This document shows, in pieces, positions 18,101-26,940 of a stretch of 64,000 nt of DNA. The first letter of the stretch is position 1. Each line of letters opens with the position of its first letter. The notes under the pieces were generated by a model. That model saw only the letters and a list, made by a program, of their open reading frames with translations. It had not been told where the DNA came from and did no database searches. Position numbers and translations under genes: made by a program. This DNA is from Oscillospiraceae bacterium (lineage in GTDB: Bacteria; Bacillota; Clostridia; Oscillospirales; Ruminococcaceae). Location of the stretch: assembly GCA_020024285.1 (NCBI GenBank), contig JAHHTZ010000007.1:36483-100482 (forward strand). The letters run 5' to 3'.

Positions 18101-18329
18101 ATATACCACGTTGCGTATTACATCCCATACTCTGCCGCAGCATTTAGGATTCTGACGCCTCCAAGGACCTCCCTCGTCCTCATCTTTGTCGCTGCCTGTG
18201 TCGATCTGGGCAACATCCTGACTCACCATTGCCACAGCGTCCGCCCGCTCCTTTCCGCTGCGATACCGAATGGCAGAGCGAAAACGTTGCAGGAAACTCA
18301 AGATTTTCCAATCAGGTTTTCGCCTATCG
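18101..18329. other. Intergenic region without a convincing gene
   Basis: About 230 bases, rather GC-rich for a spacer, between the coaX terminator and the terminator of the aldolase gene. Short reading frames exist on both strands but none has a good ribosome site together with a recognisable product. It may hold a decayed gene. Confidence 0.5.
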
Positions 18330-18363
18330 AAAAAGGCAGCACCCTGAAAACAGGATGCTGCCT
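18330..18363 (-). terminator. Terminator of the aldolase gene
   Basis: Imperfect hairpin GGCAGCACCCTG / CAGGATGCTGCC; on the minus strand it is followed by CTTTTTC. Confidence 0.75.
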
Positions 18364-18411
18364 GAAGTGGATCGTAATTTTATTGTAAAAAAAACTGTGC
18401 GGATGCCCGTC

Positions 18412-19059
18412 CTATTTTTTAGGAACGCTTTCCCAGTCTTTGAGGAAACGCTCGATTCCCTGTGTGGTGAGCGGGTGCTCGATGCATTTCATCAAAACAT
18501 TGTAAGGAACAGTTGCAATGTCGCAGCCGGCTTCTGCTGCCATTACAACGTCGCGTGTGGTGCGGATGCTTGCAGCGATGATCTGAGTTTCGATGTTGTG
18601 GATGCGGAAAATATCTGCAATTTCGCTTACCACTTCAACGCCATGTGCGCCGACATCGTCCAGACGGCCCATGAACGGGCTGACATAGGTTGCACCTGCG
18701 CGTGCAGCCAGAAGAGCCTGCTGTGCAGAGAAAATCAGGGTGACATTGGTTTTGATGCCCAGCTTGCTCATTGCAGAAGCAGCTTTCAGACCTTCTGCAC
18801 ACATTGGGATCTTAATAACGATATTTTTGTGGATCTTTACAAGCTCTTTTGCTTCCTCCAGCATGCCGTCAGCATTCATGGAGATCACTTCAGCAGAAAT
18901 CGGACCATCTACAATGGAGGTGATCTCTTTTACTACCTCTTTGAAGTCACGGCCCTCTTTTGCGATCAGGCTTGGGTTTGTGGTAACGCCGCAGATCACG
19001 CCCAGTGCATTTGCCTCGCGGATTTGATCAGTGTTTGCTGTATCCAAAAACAGTCTCAT
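18412..19059 (-). CDS. Transaldolase / fructose-6-phosphate aldolase family protein
   Basis: A 215-residue TIM-barrel class I aldolase of the short TalC/FSA family. It starts MRLFLDTAN, carries GVTTNPSLIAKEG, and the Schiff-base lysine is Lys83 in VIKIPM. NVTLIFSAQQALLAARAGA and PFMGRLDD are further family blocks. It should act either as transaldolase in the non-oxidative pentose phosphate pathway or as fructose-6-phosphate aldolase; short bacterial members are often transaldolases despite the FSA label, and sequence alone does not settle this. GGAGAGGAG precedes the ATG. The rex gene lies just upstream on the same strand, with 64 bases between. Confidence 0.93.
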   Translation of the reverse strand: MRLFLDTANTDQIREANALGVICGVTTNPSLIAKEGRDFKEVVKEITSIVDGPISAEVISMNADGMLEEAKELVKIHKNIVIKIPMCAEGLKAASAMSKLGIKTNVTLIFSAQQALLAARAGATYVSPFMGRLDDVGAHGVEVVSEIADIFRIHNIETQIIAASIRTTRDVVMAAEAGCDIATVPYNVLMKCIEHPLTTQGIERFLKDWESVPKK

Positions 19060-19123
19060 GGATAAAAACTCCTCTCCGGTTAAGAATTTAATAAATTTAA
19101 GGCGGACAGTCTCCGCTTTCTTT

Positions 19124-19765
19124 TTATGTTCTGTCCAGTTCGTTTACCTGATAGCACAGTGTCATCAGGCTGTCCCCAAGGTGTACGTTCTGAACTGCGA
19201 TATTTTCATAATCGATCGAAAGATCATAGTGGGAAAAGTTCCAAAATCCACGCACGCCGCAGTTGATGAGGCGCTGGCATTCGTTTTCCACTTCGCCCCG
19301 CGGGATGCACAGGATCGCAATGTCCGGCTTGCGTTCTCTGCAAAAGTCCTCCAGCTCTTCGCTGGAACGGATCAGCAGACCGCGCACAGTCTGTCCGATC
19401 AGCTCTGGGCTTTTATCGAAAATCCCCTGCAAATGAAAGCCCTTCTCTTCAAAATTGATGTAGTTGATCAGTGCCATACCCAGATTGCCTGCACCGAGGA
19501 TCACAGCACTCAAGCCTTCATCCAGACCCAGGATCTTCCCGATTTCGTCATACAATGCATCCACATTGTATCCGTAGCCCTGCTGCCCGAATCCACCAAA
19601 GCAGTTCAAATCCTGACGGATCTGCGATGCTGTGAGCTTCATCAGTTCAGCCAGTTCTCTGGATGAAATGCGATGCACCCCACGACTGAGCAAATCTTTT
19701 AGGAATCGGTGATACCGTGGTAGGCGTCGGATCACAGAGATCGACACACCCTCATATTTTGCCAT
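19124..19765 (-). CDS. rex: Redox-sensing transcriptional repressor Rex
   Basis: A 213-residue repressor that binds NADH and NAD+ and controls fermentation and respiration genes. The N-terminal winged helix (about 1-80, ISVIRRLPRYHRFL...ISSRELAELMKLTASQIRQDL) contacts DNA, and the Rossmann domain (about 85-213) begins with the dinucleotide motif GAGNLGMALI. The start has GAAGGAAA upstream. A good promoter lies at 19861-19888. A candidate target in this window is the [FeFe] hydrogenase, whose promoter carries a Rex-like palindrome. Cotranscription with the downstream aldolase is possible. Confidence 0.97.
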   Translation of the reverse strand: MAKYEGVSISVIRRLPRYHRFLKDLLSRGVHRISSRELAELMKLTASQIRQDLNCFGGFGQQGYGYNVDALYDEIGKILGLDEGLSAVILGAGNLGMALINYINFEEKGFHLQGIFDKSPELIGQTVRGLLIRSSEELEDFCRERKPDIAILCIPRGEVENECQRLINCGVRGFWNFSHYDLSIDYENIAVQNVHLGDSLMTLCYQVNELDRT

Positions 19766-19860
19766 AACGGTTTCCTTCCCTTCCTCTCTATCGCGAAAAG
19801 GACAAAATACCCCCCTTGAGAAGATTTTGTCAAAAATTCGGTTTTCTTTTTATTAGTTTT

Positions 19861-19888
19861 ATTATAGCAAACCATATAATATTGTCAA
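19861..19888 (-). promoter_or_regulatory. Predicted promoter of rex
   Basis: On the minus strand, TTGACA (19888-19883) and TATAAT (19866-19861) are separated by 16 bases. Confidence 0.7.
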
Positions 19889-20108
19889 TAATACATTATA
19901 ACATGGACGTATTGAATCATTTGTTTGCATCATATTTTGTGTTTATTCACAAAAAGCCAAAAGCATTCAATCAATTTTTTCATCCATTTTTAGCCGAATT
20001 CATATTTTGTTAACATTTTCTCGTTATACTGAAAGAGAGCAAAGCAGGCGACAGGTCCCTGCATCTTCAAAACAATGCGCTGGTCACCCAGCAGAATGGA
20101 TGAATGGT

Positions 20109-20591
20109 ATGAATAAGTTTCCCCTCTTAGATACAGAAAATATCCAACAATTTACTCCTCTCACGCCCCTTGGATGCACTGCTGTATTGGTAACGAACCA
20201 ATTTGAATGCGAGCGTCTGATTCGAGCCGGGCGTGCCGTTGCCGATATTTCCCGGACAGAGCTGTGTATTATCAACGTGGAAAACAACGATTACCCGACA
20301 AATCCCGATGCCATCCAGTATTTGTTCAATGTTTCCGCTGAAAACGGAGCGGTCATGCACCTGATGTATTCTGACAACACCTTCAAAACGATCTGCAAAT
20401 ACTTTAAGGAAAATAAAACCTCTGCTGTGGTAACCGGTATGCCCTCCAGCCCAGGATCGATCCTGTACAAAATGTGGGAAAAATTCCCGTGCATCAACTT
20501 TTTCACCGTAAACCGCGATGGGAAGGTCGAGTCTGTTTCCGCCCGAAGTGCAAGTCATGAAACCATTGCTTCGTCTAAGTCAAACGGTTAA
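20109..20591 (+). CDS. Universal stress protein-like (Usp fold) protein
   Basis: About 160 residues with one recognisable region: AVLVTNQFECERLIRAGRAVADISRTELCIINV resembles the first strand and helix of Usp/KdpD-type nucleotide-binding folds, and SSPGSILYKMWEKFPCINFFTV resembles their last strand. The function would be cytoplasmic signalling or stress response, but this is weakly supported. The start is uncertain: ATG at 20109 or 20100. An in-frame TTG at 20007 is excluded if the -10-like TATACT at 20025 is used. The alpha/beta hydrolase follows 11 bases after the stop, so the two probably form an operon. Confidence 0.65.
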   Translation: MNKFPLLDTENIQQFTPLTPLGCTAVLVTNQFECERLIRAGRAVADISRTELCIINVENNDYPTNPDAIQYLFNVSAENGAVMHLMYSDNTFKTICKYFKENKTSAVVTGMPSSPGSILYKMWEKFPCINFFTVNRDGKVESVSARSASHETIASSKSNG

Positions 20592-20602
20592 GGAGATATT
20601 TT

Positions 20603-21544
20603 ATGGAAGATTTAATAAAAAAAGAGATCCGCTTTCGCAGTTCCGACTCGGTGCGGATGGTGAAGGGCTGGATCTATGCCCCCAAAGACAACATCAAAGG
20701 CATTGTGCAGATTTCGCACGGAATGTGTGAACACATCGGACGATACCGGCATTTTATAAATGACCTTACAAAACAGGGGTATATTGTCTGCGGACACGAC
20801 CACATCGGTCACGGAGAATCCTCTGCACCGGAGGAATATGGTTATTTCGGGGAGAAAAAAGGATACCGCAATCTTGTTTTTGACCTTCATTATATGAGCC
20901 TGATTGCAAAAAAAGAATATCCCGATCTTCCTCTCTTCCTCTTTGGTCACAGCATGGGCTCCTTTGTTGCCCGGCTGTATCTTTCCAAATATTCGAACGA
21001 GCTTTCCGGTGTCATCCTCTGCGGAACATCCGGACCGAACGCCCTTCTCCCCACTGCCCTTGCTGCATGCCGCAGCGTCATTGCACTCAAGGGTCCGCTC
21101 TATCGAAGCCCGATGCTCGACCGGCTTGCTTTTGGTGCCTTCAATCAGAAAATCCTGCCGGTGCGCACCTCCAACGATTGGCTCACGCGCAAGGAATCGG
21201 CTGTGGACGACTATCTCAAGGACCCCAAATGCACCTTTATTTTTACAGCATCGGGATATCATGACCTGTTTGAGATGATCTCGCTCATCAATCAGCCTTC
21301 ATGGTATCAAACCTTAGATTGCAGACTGCCTGTTTTCCTGATTTCTGGAGATATGGACCCCGTCGGGAACTACGGCAAAGGGATCTGGAAGGTATTCCGT
21401 TCGATGGAGGATGCAGGCGTTCAGGATGTTACGATGACACTGTATCCGCAGGCTCGGCACGAGCTGCTCAACGAGCTCAATTACGACGAGGTGCTGTCGG
21501 ATATTGTACAGTGGCTCGACGGTCATGTCCCAGACAAAGAATAA
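20603..21544 (+). CDS. Alpha/beta hydrolase, monoacylglycerol lipase-like (S33)
   Basis: A 313-residue serine hydrolase. The nucleophile is Ser117 in GHSMGS, the acid is probably the Asp of SGDMDPVG and the base the His of ARHELLNE, giving a complete triad. The HGMCEHIGRY block after the first strand is typical of monoacylglycerol lipase and lysophospholipase relatives, which hydrolyse lipid esters. No signal peptide is visible, so it is likely cytoplasmic. It follows the Usp-like gene with a good ribosome site (AAGGAG) and ends at a terminator. The true substrate is not known. Confidence 0.88.
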   Translation: MEDLIKKEIRFRSSDSVRMVKGWIYAPKDNIKGIVQISHGMCEHIGRYRHFINDLTKQGYIVCGHDHIGHGESSAPEEYGYFGEKKGYRNLVFDLHYMSLIAKKEYPDLPLFLFGHSMGSFVARLYLSKYSNELSGVILCGTSGPNALLPTALAACRSVIALKGPLYRSPMLDRLAFGAFNQKILPVRTSNDWLTRKESAVDDYLKDPKCTFIFTASGYHDLFEMISLINQPSWYQTLDCRLPVFLISGDMDPVGNYGKGIWKVFRSMEDAGVQDVTMTLYPQARHELLNELNYDEVLSDIVQWLDGHVPDKE

Positions 21545-21568
21545 AATCGACAAAATACCGATTCCAAT

Positions 21569-21600
21569 TTGGGCGACCTATCCAAGGTCGCCCTTTTTGC
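21569..21600 (+). terminator. Terminator after the hydrolase gene
   Basis: Hairpin GGGCGACCT / AGGTCGCCC followed by T5. Confidence 0.88.
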
Positions 21601-21680
21601 TGAAATTCCCTTGAAAATCACGATTCTCTTTGTTACAATGAATTTGGGTTTTGATGTAAAACCCAAAAACAGAAAAAGAA

Positions 21681-21783
21681 AGCAGAGTAGGGCTTTGTGC
21701 GTCAAGTGTCAGCTGGACGGGGAGTTGCCGGTTGGACGAAAGGGGTCATCCCTTGCGATACAAATTCCGCATCCCGCTGCTGC
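21681..21783 (+). ncRNA. Tetrahydrofolate (THF) riboswitch
   Basis: The conserved THF-aptamer words occur in order: GCAGAGTAG, GCGTCAAGTGT, GGGGAGTTGCCGG, GGACGAA and a closing TTCCGCATCCCGCTGC that pairs with the 5' end. It lies upstream of a folate-type ECF subunit gene, the usual place for this riboswitch in Clostridia. Reduced folate should lower expression of folT. Whether control is at transcription or translation is not clear from the downstream hairpins. Confidence 0.88.
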
Positions 21784-21859
21784 ATACAGGAGATGCCTCC
21801 TCTATGTGGCTTGTGTCATGCAACCTACATGAACACTTTCAAACGAAGGAGGTTTTCTC

Positions 21860-22477
21860 ATGTCAAAAAACACACAATCTCAAACCTTGTACCGCACCCC
21901 CTTTTCCGCCGCTTATTGGAAATCGGCGGCAAAGGAAGTGAAAAGCATTCGGATGCTCACTGTGGCGGCGCTGTTTATTGCGCTGCGCTTTGTCATTAGC
22001 TCGTTCTACATTCCGGTAGCCGATAACGTGCGTGTCTATTTCACGTTCCTCATCAATTCACTGGGTGCCATGATCTACGGACCTGTAATGGCTCTGGTCA
22101 CCGGCTTTGTCGGGGACATCCTCGGCTGCATCATCCGTCCGACCGGACCGTTTTTCTTTGGCTATGTTCTCACTGCCATGGCAGGTTCTTTTTTCTACGC
22201 TCTTGCATTTTACCGTACACGCATATCCATTGTGCGCATCATCACTGCAAAGCTTGCCGTAAACAGTATTGTCAACGTGCTGATGGGCTCTTTGTGGAGT
22301 GCAATGCTCTATCATAAAGGGTACTACTATTACCTTGTAAAAAGCATCATCAAAAATGTCACCATGCTTCCGGTCGAGATTCTCCTGATGATCCTCTTTT
22401 TCCGTGTGATGATGCCGATCACGGCACAGCTGGGTCTTACTCCAAAGCAGCCGACCGAAAATATCCCGTTCATTTAA
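21860..22477 (+). CDS. folT: ECF transporter S component, folate-specific FolT
   Basis: A 205-residue membrane protein with about six hydrophobic segments after a soluble N-terminal tail of 30 residues. Segments such as MLTVAALFIALRFVISSFYIPV and VTGFVGDILGCIIRPTGPFFFGY fit folate ECF subunits, and the THF riboswitch upstream supports folate as substrate. GAAGGAGG precedes the ATG. The small DUF2007-like gene starts 27 bases after its stop, so the two are cotranscribed. No energy-coupling subunits are adjacent. Confidence 0.93.
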   Translation: MSKNTQSQTLYRTPFSAAYWKSAAKEVKSIRMLTVAALFIALRFVISSFYIPVADNVRVYFTFLINSLGAMIYGPVMALVTGFVGDILGCIIRPTGPFFFGYVLTAMAGSFFYALAFYRTRISIVRIITAKLAVNSIVNVLMGSLWSAMLYHKGYYYYLVKSIIKNVTMLPVEILLMILFFRVMMPITAQLGLTPKQPTENIPFI

Positions 22478-22504
22478 ATGTCTTTACAAAAAGGAGGGTC
22501 TTTT

Positions 22505-22804
22505 ATGAATTATTGTGAGCACTGCCACTGTCTTTGTGAAGATTCCGTCTGCTCCTTCTGCGGCAAAGAAGCTCTGCGCGAAGTGCAGGGCGATGACTAT
22601 TGTTTTCTCTGTGAACAGGATGATCTGTGTGCAAAGATGCTTCTGGAGATCCTTCGGGACAACGAAATCACCCCGATCTATTTTCCCGTCCTTGGCTCTG
22701 GGGTCACGATGAAAACAGGAAAAACAGAACGGTATAAAATCTATGTTCCATATGAAAAGATGGGACCTGCGCACGATTTGATGGAATCCTACATTTCAGA
22801 ATAA
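22505..22804 (+). CDS. Small zinc-ribbon protein with DUF2007-like domain
   Basis: About 99 residues. The N-terminal part has paired cysteines (CEHCHCLCEDSVCSFCGKEA, then CFLCEQDDLC), enough to bind one or two zinc ions. The C-terminal half (ILRDNEITPIYFPVLGSGVT...YKIYVPYEKMGPAHDLMESY) resembles the DUF2007 fold, which is related to ACT and PII-like domains and thought to act in signalling. ATG at 22505 follows AAAGGAGGG. It is encoded just after folT and ends at a terminator. No function can be assigned. Confidence 0.78.
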   Translation: MNYCEHCHCLCEDSVCSFCGKEALREVQGDDYCFLCEQDDLCAKMLLEILRDNEITPIYFPVLGSGVTMKTGKTERYKIYVPYEKMGPAHDLMESYISE

Positions 22805-22854
22805 CGAAGCTCCCGTGCTGTATCATGCAGCAATTCGTTTGTTTCTTCCCTTAA

Positions 22855-22901
22855 TAAAAGTTCCGCCATGATGCCAAGGCATCACAGCGGAACTTTTATT
22901 T
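22855..22901. terminator. Bidirectional terminator between the DUF2007-like gene and the SDR gene
   Basis: Hairpin AAAGTTCCGC / GCGGAACTTT with an inner GATGCC / GGCATC stem, between converging genes. Confidence 0.88.
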
Positions 22902-22924
22902 TTATAAACAGTATTGTGATTTTA

Positions 22925-23668
22925 TTAAATCGAGCCAATCACAAAGCCGCCGTTCGGACTGAGTGTCTGCCCCGTTGTAAAGCGGGACTGCTCCGAAATG
23001 AGGAAATAGATTGCCTGTGCAATGTCGTCGGGCTCTCCAATCATCTGAAGCGGTGTTTCCTCGCGCAGAACGTCGAGATCCTCCTGTGTGAGGTTTTCGT
23101 TCATCTGCGTATTGACAACGCCCGGCGCAACACAGTTGACCCGAATGTGAGAAGGTCCCACTTCCTGCGCCAATGCCTTGGTAAAGCCGATCACCGCCGC
23201 TTTTGCAGCGGAATACGGGACCTCACAGCTTGCACCGGAAATTCCCCAGATCGAGGACAGATTTACGATGCTGCCCGACTGGCGGCGGATCATCCCCGGC
23301 AAAACCGCCTGACAGGTGTGAAAGCAGCTCTTAATGGTGACATCGAACATCCTGTCCCATTCTTCCTCCGTCACATCGGTGAAGAGCTTCTGCTGTGCGA
23401 TGCCTGCATTGTTGACAAGTCCCTGTATCGGACCCATCGAAGCTTCCACCTCCTGCACCATCCGACGCAGCTCTTCTCCCTTTGCAGCATCTGCGCAAAA
23501 GGTGAGGGCATTGCAGCCCTGCTGACGGAGTTCATTTTTTAAGTCCTCTGCCTGCGCCTGAGATCGATGGTAGTGGATCGCCACCTGCCATCCTTCTTTT
23601 GCAAATTTGATTGCCGCTGCCCGTCCGATGCCTCTGGACGCTCCGGTAATCAAAACCACCGGCTGCAT
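22925..23668 (-). CDS. SDR-family oxidoreductase, FabG/YmfI-like
   Basis: A 247-residue NAD(P)-dependent short-chain dehydrogenase. The cofactor motif TGASRGIG, the NNAG motif, catalytic Ser (NLSSIWG), and YSAAK are intact, and the C-terminus ends in NGGFVIGSI. FabG (3-oxoacyl-ACP reductase) is the broad match. The NGGF ending and stand-alone setting also fit YmfI, the 5-aminopentanone reductase for elongation factor P modification; this is recalled similarity, not proof. ATG at 23668 is used, with AGAGGGG upstream. Any longer start would run into the tRNA-Lys gene and its terminator. Confidence 0.88.
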   Translation of the reverse strand: MQPVVLITGASRGIGRAAAIKFAKEGWQVAIHYHRSQAQAEDLKNELRQQGCNALTFCADAAKGEELRRMVQEVEASMGPIQGLVNNAGIAQQKLFTDVTEEEWDRMFDVTIKSCFHTCQAVLPGMIRRQSGSIVNLSSIWGISGASCEVPYSAAKAAVIGFTKALAQEVGPSHIRVNCVAPGVVNTQMNENLTQEDLDVLREETPLQMIGEPDDIAQAIYFLISEQSRFTTGQTLSPNGGFVIGSI

Positions 23669-23693
23669 AAAATCCCCTCTTTTCAAAAAAAGC

Positions 23694-23731
23694 AAATAAA
23701 AAAAGCCACCGAATATTTCCGGTAGCCTTTT
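23694..23731 (-). terminator. Terminator of tRNA-Lys
   Basis: On the minus strand, hairpin AAGGCTACCGG / TCGGTGGCTT followed by T-run, immediately after the encoded CCA. Confidence 0.8.
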
Positions 23732-23807
23732 TGGTGACCTACCGGAGATTCGAACTCCGGACACCCTGATTAAAAGTCAGGTGCTCTGCCAACTGAGCTA
23801 GTAAGTC
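23732..23807 (-). tRNA. tRNA-Lys (TTT)
   Basis: On the minus strand the 76-base cloverleaf starts GACTTACTAGCTCAGTTGG, has anticodon loop CTTTTAA (anticodon TTT), a T-loop GTTCGAATC, and an encoded CCA. All stems pair, with one G-T pair in the acceptor stem. Confidence 0.97.
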
Positions 23808-23989
23808 ATTTCTTTTTGTTGTTTTGCCGTTGTGTCGCTGCAACGTTATTGATTATATCACCCTTTATTCGATCTGTCAACACTTTTTTCTAAAAAATTT
23901 CTGATTTTTCTGCACTTTTTTTGAGATGACTTTTTTGCCGAAAAAAGCTACAATAGAATCAGGTTCTAAAACGACAACGGAGGTGTCCT

Positions 23990-26032
23990 ATGATTTCCCT
24001 TGATACCAATATTCAATTTCTGAAGGGTGTGGGTGAAAAGCGCGCCCAGCTCTATCACAAGCTCCAAATCGAAACCATTGGGCAGCTGCTGTATTATTTT
24101 CCCCGCTCTTATCTTGATTTATGCAAAACAACCTTGATTTCCGATTGCATCAGCGGAGAAACTGCTGCAATCGAGGCGGTAGTGCGCTCCAAAGGGCGCG
24201 AGCAGCATATCCGCAAGGGTCTTTCCGTATTTAAGGTGCAGGTCGCGGATGAAAGCGCAGATATGACCGTCACCTTTTTTAATGCCAAATATACGGTGGA
24301 CAGCCTCACGGAGGACAGCTCCTACCTTTTTTACGGAAAGGTATCAAATTCAGGCAGAAAGAAAGAAATGACTGCCCCCATGATCCTCCCGCTCGATGGT
24401 ACAAGCCGCATCCTCCCCATCTATCCTTTGACACAGGGACTTAGCTCCAAGATGATCTCCTCCAATATGGTGCAGGCGCTCTCCCTCATGGACGAAACAC
24501 TCCCCGACCCGATCCCGCAGTCCCTTCGCCAGCGCTATTCCCTGTGTCACCTGCACTATGCGCTGCAAAAGATCCACATCCCGCTCACAATGGAGGAGCT
24601 GGAGATTGCCAAGCGCCGCCTGGTTTTTGAGGAGTTCTTCATCCTCTCACTTTCCCTTGCAACACTCAAAAGCCGCCATCTCGACAGCACCTCCTATCAG
24701 TGCAGCCCGACGGAGCTTCGTCCCTTTTACGACTCCCTCCCCTTTGAGCCAACAGGGGCACAGGTTCGGGCAATCGAGTCCTTGTGCAGAGATATGACAA
24801 AGGAACTTCCCATGAACCGTCTGATTCAGGGGGATGTCGGCTCCGGAAAGACCATCGTTGCTGCCGCAGGGCTGTATACCGTGTGGAAAAACGGCTTTCA
24901 GGGGGCGATGATGGCGCCCACCGAGATTCTGGCGCACCAGCATTATGAGGGGCTCAAAAAAATCCTCGAACCGCTCGGACTCCGTCTGGAGCTTCTCACC
25001 GGCTCTATGACAGCAAAAGAAAAACGGCTCGCAAAGGAGCGCATCGCAAGCGGAGAGGCAAACATCATCATCGGAACGCACGCACTTTTGTCCGACGATG
25101 TGGAGTTTCACAGCCTTGCCCTCGTTGTTACCGACGAGCAGCACCGCTTCGGCGTGGCACAGCGCACAAAGCTCCGCTCCAAATCGCAGAATCCGCACAT
25201 CCTTGTCATGTCTGCGACCCCCATCCCGCGCACGCTTGCGCTGATGATCTACGGCGATCTTGATGTATCCGTTTTGGACGAACTTCCTCCGGGACGCCAG
25301 CCCATTGACACCTTTGTCATCTCCTCCAAGAAGCGGGAGCGCGCCTACGGCTACATTCGCGACCATCTCGACCGCGGACTGCAAGCCTATATCGTCTGCC
25401 CTCTTGTGGAGGCAGGCGAAGTTGACCTCGGTTTGATCAACGTGGTGGAATATGCAGAAAAACTTTCGAAGGAAGCGTTTTCTCGCTACAAAGTCGGGCT
25501 GCTCCACGGCAAAATGAAGCCGAAGGAAAAGGATGCTGTTATGGAGCAGTTTAAGTCGGGAGAAATTCAGGTCCTTGTTTCCACGACGGTGGTGGAGGTT
25601 GGGGTGGATGTCCCCAACGCTGTCATCATGATGGTGGAAAATGCCGAGCGCTTTGGTCTGAGCCAGCTGCATCAGCTGCGCGGCAGGGTGGGACGCGGAA
25701 CGGAAAAATCCACCTGTATCCTTGTATCGGACGCTTCAAACCACGATACACAGGAGCGCCTCAACATGATGCATCAGACAAACGATGGCTTTCGCATCGC
25801 AGAATACGATCTCAAGGCGCGCGGTCCGGGCGATTTTCTCGGGATGCGTCAGCACGGTCTGCCGCAGCTTAAAATTGCCGATCTGAGCGGCAATATGCAG
25901 CTGATGATGCAGGCGCAGGAGGCTGCGCAGGCGGTGATGCAGCATCAGGTGCAGATGCAGGACGACGAGCACCGCCTGCTGGTGCGCTGCGTTAAGACGA
26001 TGCTGCGCGCCGTCGGAGAGCGTCCCAACTGA
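23990..26032 (+). CDS. recG: ATP-dependent DNA helicase RecG
   Basis: A 680-residue branch-migrating helicase that remodels stalled replication forks and Holliday junctions. The N-terminal wedge (OB-fold, about 60-150) begins after GVGEKRAQLYHKLQIETIGQLLYYFPRSY. Helicase motifs follow: GDVGSGKT, APTEILAHQHY, DEQHRFGVAQR (DEQH box), MSATPIPRTLAL, VSTTVVEVGVDVPNA and QLRGRVGRG. The ATG has ACGGAGG upstream. It is a single gene facing the nitroreductase across a shared terminator. Confidence 0.98.
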   Translation: MISLDTNIQFLKGVGEKRAQLYHKLQIETIGQLLYYFPRSYLDLCKTTLISDCISGETAAIEAVVRSKGREQHIRKGLSVFKVQVADESADMTVTFFNAKYTVDSLTEDSSYLFYGKVSNSGRKKEMTAPMILPLDGTSRILPIYPLTQGLSSKMISSNMVQALSLMDETLPDPIPQSLRQRYSLCHLHYALQKIHIPLTMEELEIAKRRLVFEEFFILSLSLATLKSRHLDSTSYQCSPTELRPFYDSLPFEPTGAQVRAIESLCRDMTKELPMNRLIQGDVGSGKTIVAAAGLYTVWKNGFQGAMMAPTEILAHQHYEGLKKILEPLGLRLELLTGSMTAKEKRLAKERIASGEANIIIGTHALLSDDVEFHSLALVVTDEQHRFGVAQRTKLRSKSQNPHILVMSATPIPRTLALMIYGDLDVSVLDELPPGRQPIDTFVISSKKRERAYGYIRDHLDRGLQAYIVCPLVEAGEVDLGLINVVEYAEKLSKEAFSRYKVGLLHGKMKPKEKDAVMEQFKSGEIQVLVSTTVVEVGVDVPNAVIMMVENAERFGLSQLHQLRGRVGRGTEKSTCILVSDASNHDTQERLNMMHQTNDGFRIAEYDLKARGPGDFLGMRQHGLPQLKIADLSGNMQLMMQAQEAAQAVMQHQVQMQDDEHRLLVRCVKTMLRAVGERPN

Positions 26033-26055
26033 TTTTTCAAATTCTCAAGTTACAG

Positions 26056-26096
26056 AAAAAGCCGGAAAACACAGAAGTGTTTTCCGGCTTTTTTGC
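26056..26096. terminator. Bidirectional terminator between recG and nitroreductase
   Basis: Perfect hairpin AAAGCCGGAAAACAC / GTGTTTTCCGGCTTT between converging genes. Confidence 0.92.
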
Positions 26097-26903
26097 TTAT
26101 TCTTTCCCTTTTGGAACCTTTGGGTTGAGGATACGTCCATCCCACTGTTTCAGACCCACACGAACCGAACGCGCCATCTCCTTGCTGAACTGTGCCCCTG
26201 TTTTGCGGGCATAGAACATCTGGGCAAAGTTTTTTGCATCGTAGATATTATCTTCTTTGTAGATTTTTTCTCTTGATGCATACATTTTCCGGTAATCTTC
26301 CGGGGTCAGGTGGCGGTATTTTTCCTCAAACACGATATATTCGCGGTCGAAGCGTTCTTTTATAATTTTCGGCTGATTCGGGCGGTAATACCCAAGGCAG
26401 AGCATCCCGATCGGGAATGCCCAGTCTGGCAGATCGAAGAGCTTTTTGTGGATCTCATAGTTTTCCATGATATCCCCGATGTAGCACGAGCCGATCCCCA
26501 GCGATTCTGCTGCAATGGCTGCATTCTGTGCAGCGATCATGGTGTCCTCGATCGCAAGCAGCAGGTCCGACTCCTGCGGTCCTTCAAACTGAAGTCCATG
26601 TTCCTCGCAGTATCCTGCCACATCGTTTTGCTCGTAGTAATCAAACCAGCGCTGATGGTCTGCCAAAAACACAAGCACAAGGGGAGCTTGTGCAATGAAC
26701 GCCTGATTGTCGCACGTTTTGCTCAGGATCTGCTTTGTTTCCTCGCTGCGGATCACAAGGATGGAATAGAGCATCTGATTTCCTGCCGTAGGAGCGCGCG
26801 TCGCCGCTTCGAGAATGGCATCCAAATCTTCCTGCGCGATCTCCCGCTTGTCGTATCCGCGCAGGGACACCCGCTCGTACATCGTTTTTAATACATCGTT
26901 CAT
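26097..26903 (-). CDS. Nitroreductase family protein
   Basis: A 268-residue flavoprotein of the NfsA/FRP type. The first third shows RVSLRGYDKREI and EAATRAPTAGNQMLYSILVIR, which bind FMN, and GIGSCYIGDIMENYE and PIGMLCLGYY form the second half of the site. It should reduce nitro or quinone compounds with NAD(P)H in the cytoplasm. The physiological substrate is not known. Start ATG has a GGGGAGAGG ribosome site. It is followed, not overlapped, by the recG terminator, and its upstream neighbour on the same strand is the TPR protein gene, 37 bases away. Confidence 0.9.
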   Translation of the reverse strand: MNDVLKTMYERVSLRGYDKREIAQEDLDAILEAATRAPTAGNQMLYSILVIRSEETKQILSKTCDNQAFIAQAPLVLVFLADHQRWFDYYEQNDVAGYCEEHGLQFEGPQESDLLLAIEDTMIAAQNAAIAAESLGIGSCYIGDIMENYEIHKKLFDLPDWAFPIGMLCLGYYRPNQPKIIKERFDREYIVFEEKYRHLTPEDYRKMYASREKIYKEDNIYDAKNFAQMFYARKTGAQFSKEMARSVRVGLKQWDGRILNPKVPKGKE

Positions 26904-26940
26904 CGGTTCCTCTCCCCTTCTCTGTCCTTGTATTATAAAA

